In this document: positions 21,593-22,531 of the stretch, piece after piece
Numbering within the stretch: the stretch's first letter is position 1
Layout of the letters: each line of letters starts with the position of its first letter
NCBI GenBank assembly: GCA_002503055.1
Contig: DAQX01000022.1
Coordinates: 1 to 22,531 of the forward strand
Direction of reading: 5' to 3'
Source of the DNA: Euryarchaeota archaeon UBA86
GTDB taxonomy: Archaea > Thermoplasmatota > Poseidoniia > Poseidoniales > Thalassarchaeaceae
DNA: 22,531 nucleotides
Made by a program: the position numbers and the translations under genes
The notes under the pieces: generated by a model
What the model was told of the DNA's origin: nothing
The model's input: only the letters and a program-made list of their open reading frames with translations
Databases searched by the model: none

Positions 21593-22531
21593 TCAAAGGA
21601 TACCGTCGTCTTCTTCGTCGTCAGGGATACCGTCGCCATCGTCGTCATCGTCTAGATGATCGGGGATGCCGTCGTTGTCGTGGTCAAATTGACCAGTCAA
21701 ATCCCAACCGTCGTTCTGCTCGAACCAGTCTGAGAGTCCGTCGTTGTCGTCGTCGGTGTCAATCATGTCAGTAAGACCGTCGTTGTCATGGTCGTACCTC
21801 CATTCTCCAACTACGCCATCGATTTCGTCGACATCGAGGATGTCATCGTTGTCATCGTCAGGGTCGACACCGTCGTTTAGTCCGTCGTTGTCGTGATCGC
21901 GCGAGTAATCCTCGCCGTTCGGTCCAACGTCGTTCCAGTTATCGATGCCGTCGTTGTCGATATCGAAGTCCCAGTTGTCAGCGATGCCATCGTTGTCGTG
22001 GTCGTAGATGTCGGTGTTCGGGTTGCCGTCATTGACTTCCTCGCGGTCGTCTATGCCGTCGCCGTCGTCATCATCGTCCTCTGCGTCATCGATGCCATCG
22101 TTGTCGTGGTCCTCCGGGTTAGCATCCTGATTGTCTGGGATGCCATCGTTGTCATCGTCGAAGTCGAGATCGTCTGGGATCCCGTCGCCGTCGTTGTCGT
22201 TCTCGCCGTTCTGGTCCTGGTTGTCGAGTTGCTGATTCTGCTGCTGGTCTGATTGCTGGCTTTGCTGACCCTGGTTATTGTCCTGGGTCTGGCCTTGCTG
22301 CTGCTGGTTCTGACCATTCTGGTTGTTACCATTCTGATCTTGGCCCTCTTGCTCGCCTTGCTGGCCGCCTTGATCGCCGCCGCCCTGCTGCTGTCCTTGA
22401 CCGTTATCCTGCTGCTGACCTTGCTCACCCTGATCGCCTTGCTGGCCTTGCTGACCATCTTGGCCGGATTGTGAACCTTGGTCTTGACCTTGGCCTTGCT
22501 GACCATTCTGTCCTTGACCTTGTCCTTGACC
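21593..22531 (-). CDS. Thrombospondin type 3 repeat protein with Gln/Gly-rich tract (partial, N-terminus outside window)
   Basis: Reading the minus strand from the right edge to the TGA at 21593-21595 gives 312 uninterrupted residues. The part encoded by about 22205-22531 is almost only Gln, Gly, Asn and Asp with scattered Glu, Ser and Thr (QGQGQNGQQG-like). The rest, to the C-terminus, is at least ten Asp-rich units such as DHDNDGIPDHLD, DDNDGLSDW and DDDGDGIPDD, the thrombospondin type 3 / calcium-binding pattern. The protein ends in DDEEDDGIL. Such segments bind calcium and are found on secreted or surface proteins; the Gln/Gly tract is likely a flexible stalk. Glutamine is coded by mixed CAA and CAG. 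The N-terminus and any signal peptide or anchor lie beyond the window. The other five frames here are antisense or shifted artefacts of the repeats. Confidence 0.88.
   Translation of the reverse strand, partial: GQGQGQGQNGQQGQGQDQGSQSGQDGQQGQQGDQGEQGQQQDNGQGQQQGGGDQGGQQGEQEGQDQNGNNQNGQNQQQQGQTQDNNQGQQSQQSDQQQNQQLDNQDQNGENDNDGDGIPDDLDFDDDNDGIPDNQDANPEDHDNDGIDDAEDDDDDGDGIDDREEVNDGNPNTDIYDHDNDGIADNWDFDIDNDGIDNWNDVGPNGEDYSRDHDNDGLNDGVDPDDDNDDILDVDEIDGVVGEWRYDHDNDGLTDMIDTDDDNDGLSDWFEQNDGWDLTGQFDHDNDGIPDHLDDDDDGDGIPDDEEDDGIL

Noticed and set aside
21601..22200. Regular short repeats that might suggest a CRISPR array or satellite
   Set aside because: Repeats are degenerate, in phase with codons and explained by Asp-Asn-Asp-Gly coding units; there are no unique spacers.
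21893..22474. Plus-strand frames through the repeat region coding for Val- or Leu-rich, membrane-like proteins
   Set aside because: They are antisense images of the Asp- and Gln-rich repeats; the minus frame gives a coherent calcium-repeat protein.
22051..22506. Minus-strand 151-residue Ser/Thr/Lys-rich frame
   Set aside because: It is a shifted reading of the Gln/Gly and Asp repeats and has no domain-like features.

Overview
The window looks like a piece of an archaeal chromosome, most likely a marine euryarchaeon of the Poseidoniia (Marine Group II) or a close relative. That placement is inferred from gene content, not from a database search. Archaeal markers are a FEN1 with a C-terminal PCNA-binding peptide, a Sec61-beta/SecG, an archaeal-type tRNA G10 methyltransferase, a tRNA-Ser interrupted by a bulge-helix-bulge intron, and an Lrp/AsnC regulator. 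A complete aa3-type oxygen reductase indicates an aerobe. Genes are packed very tightly: three convergent pairs have stop codons that touch, and a tRNA 3' CCA touches the stop codon of the next gene.

Layout. 1-4464 (minus): a likely co-directional run of a membrane protein with a cytosolic SAP domain, a ParA-type ATPase, an EamA permease and a PepE-like S51 peptidase cut by the window edge. 4596-6810 (plus): a RimK-type ATP-grasp ligase and an Xer-type tyrosine recombinase. 6811-8483: a small Cys-containing protein, an unrecognised 262-residue protein, Sec61-beta, and an unrecognised small protein. 8631-11333: an NSUN2/Trm4-like RNA m5C methyltransferase, an Lrp/AsnC regulator and a small Toprim protein. 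11490-15989 (plus): a four-gene oxidase operon coxB-coxA-coxC-coxD. 16043-19242: tRNA-Ser(UGA) with an intron, a diacylglycerol-kinase-family lipid kinase, bifunctional RibD, a TauE/SafE permease, and tRNA-Arg(UCG). 19270-21497: tRNA G10 methyltransferase and FEN1. 21593 to the end (minus): the C-terminal part of a secreted-type protein with a Gln/Gly-rich tract followed by Asp-rich thrombospondin type 3 calcium-binding repeats.

How the genes fit together. The cox genes form one respiratory unit; its subunit I is unusual because a signal peptide and a Cys-x-Cys-His-containing beta domain are fused ahead of the normal oxidase core. ParA, the membrane SAP protein, Xer and FEN1 touch on chromosome maintenance. 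The two RNA methyltransferases, two tRNA genes and possibly the Toprim protein touch on stable-RNA maturation. I see no CRISPR array, insertion sequence, prophage or obvious defence island. The most interesting signals are the CoxA fusion, the SAP-membrane protein next to ParA, several perfect inverted repeats at gene starts, the canonical BHB intron, and three small unrecognised genes.
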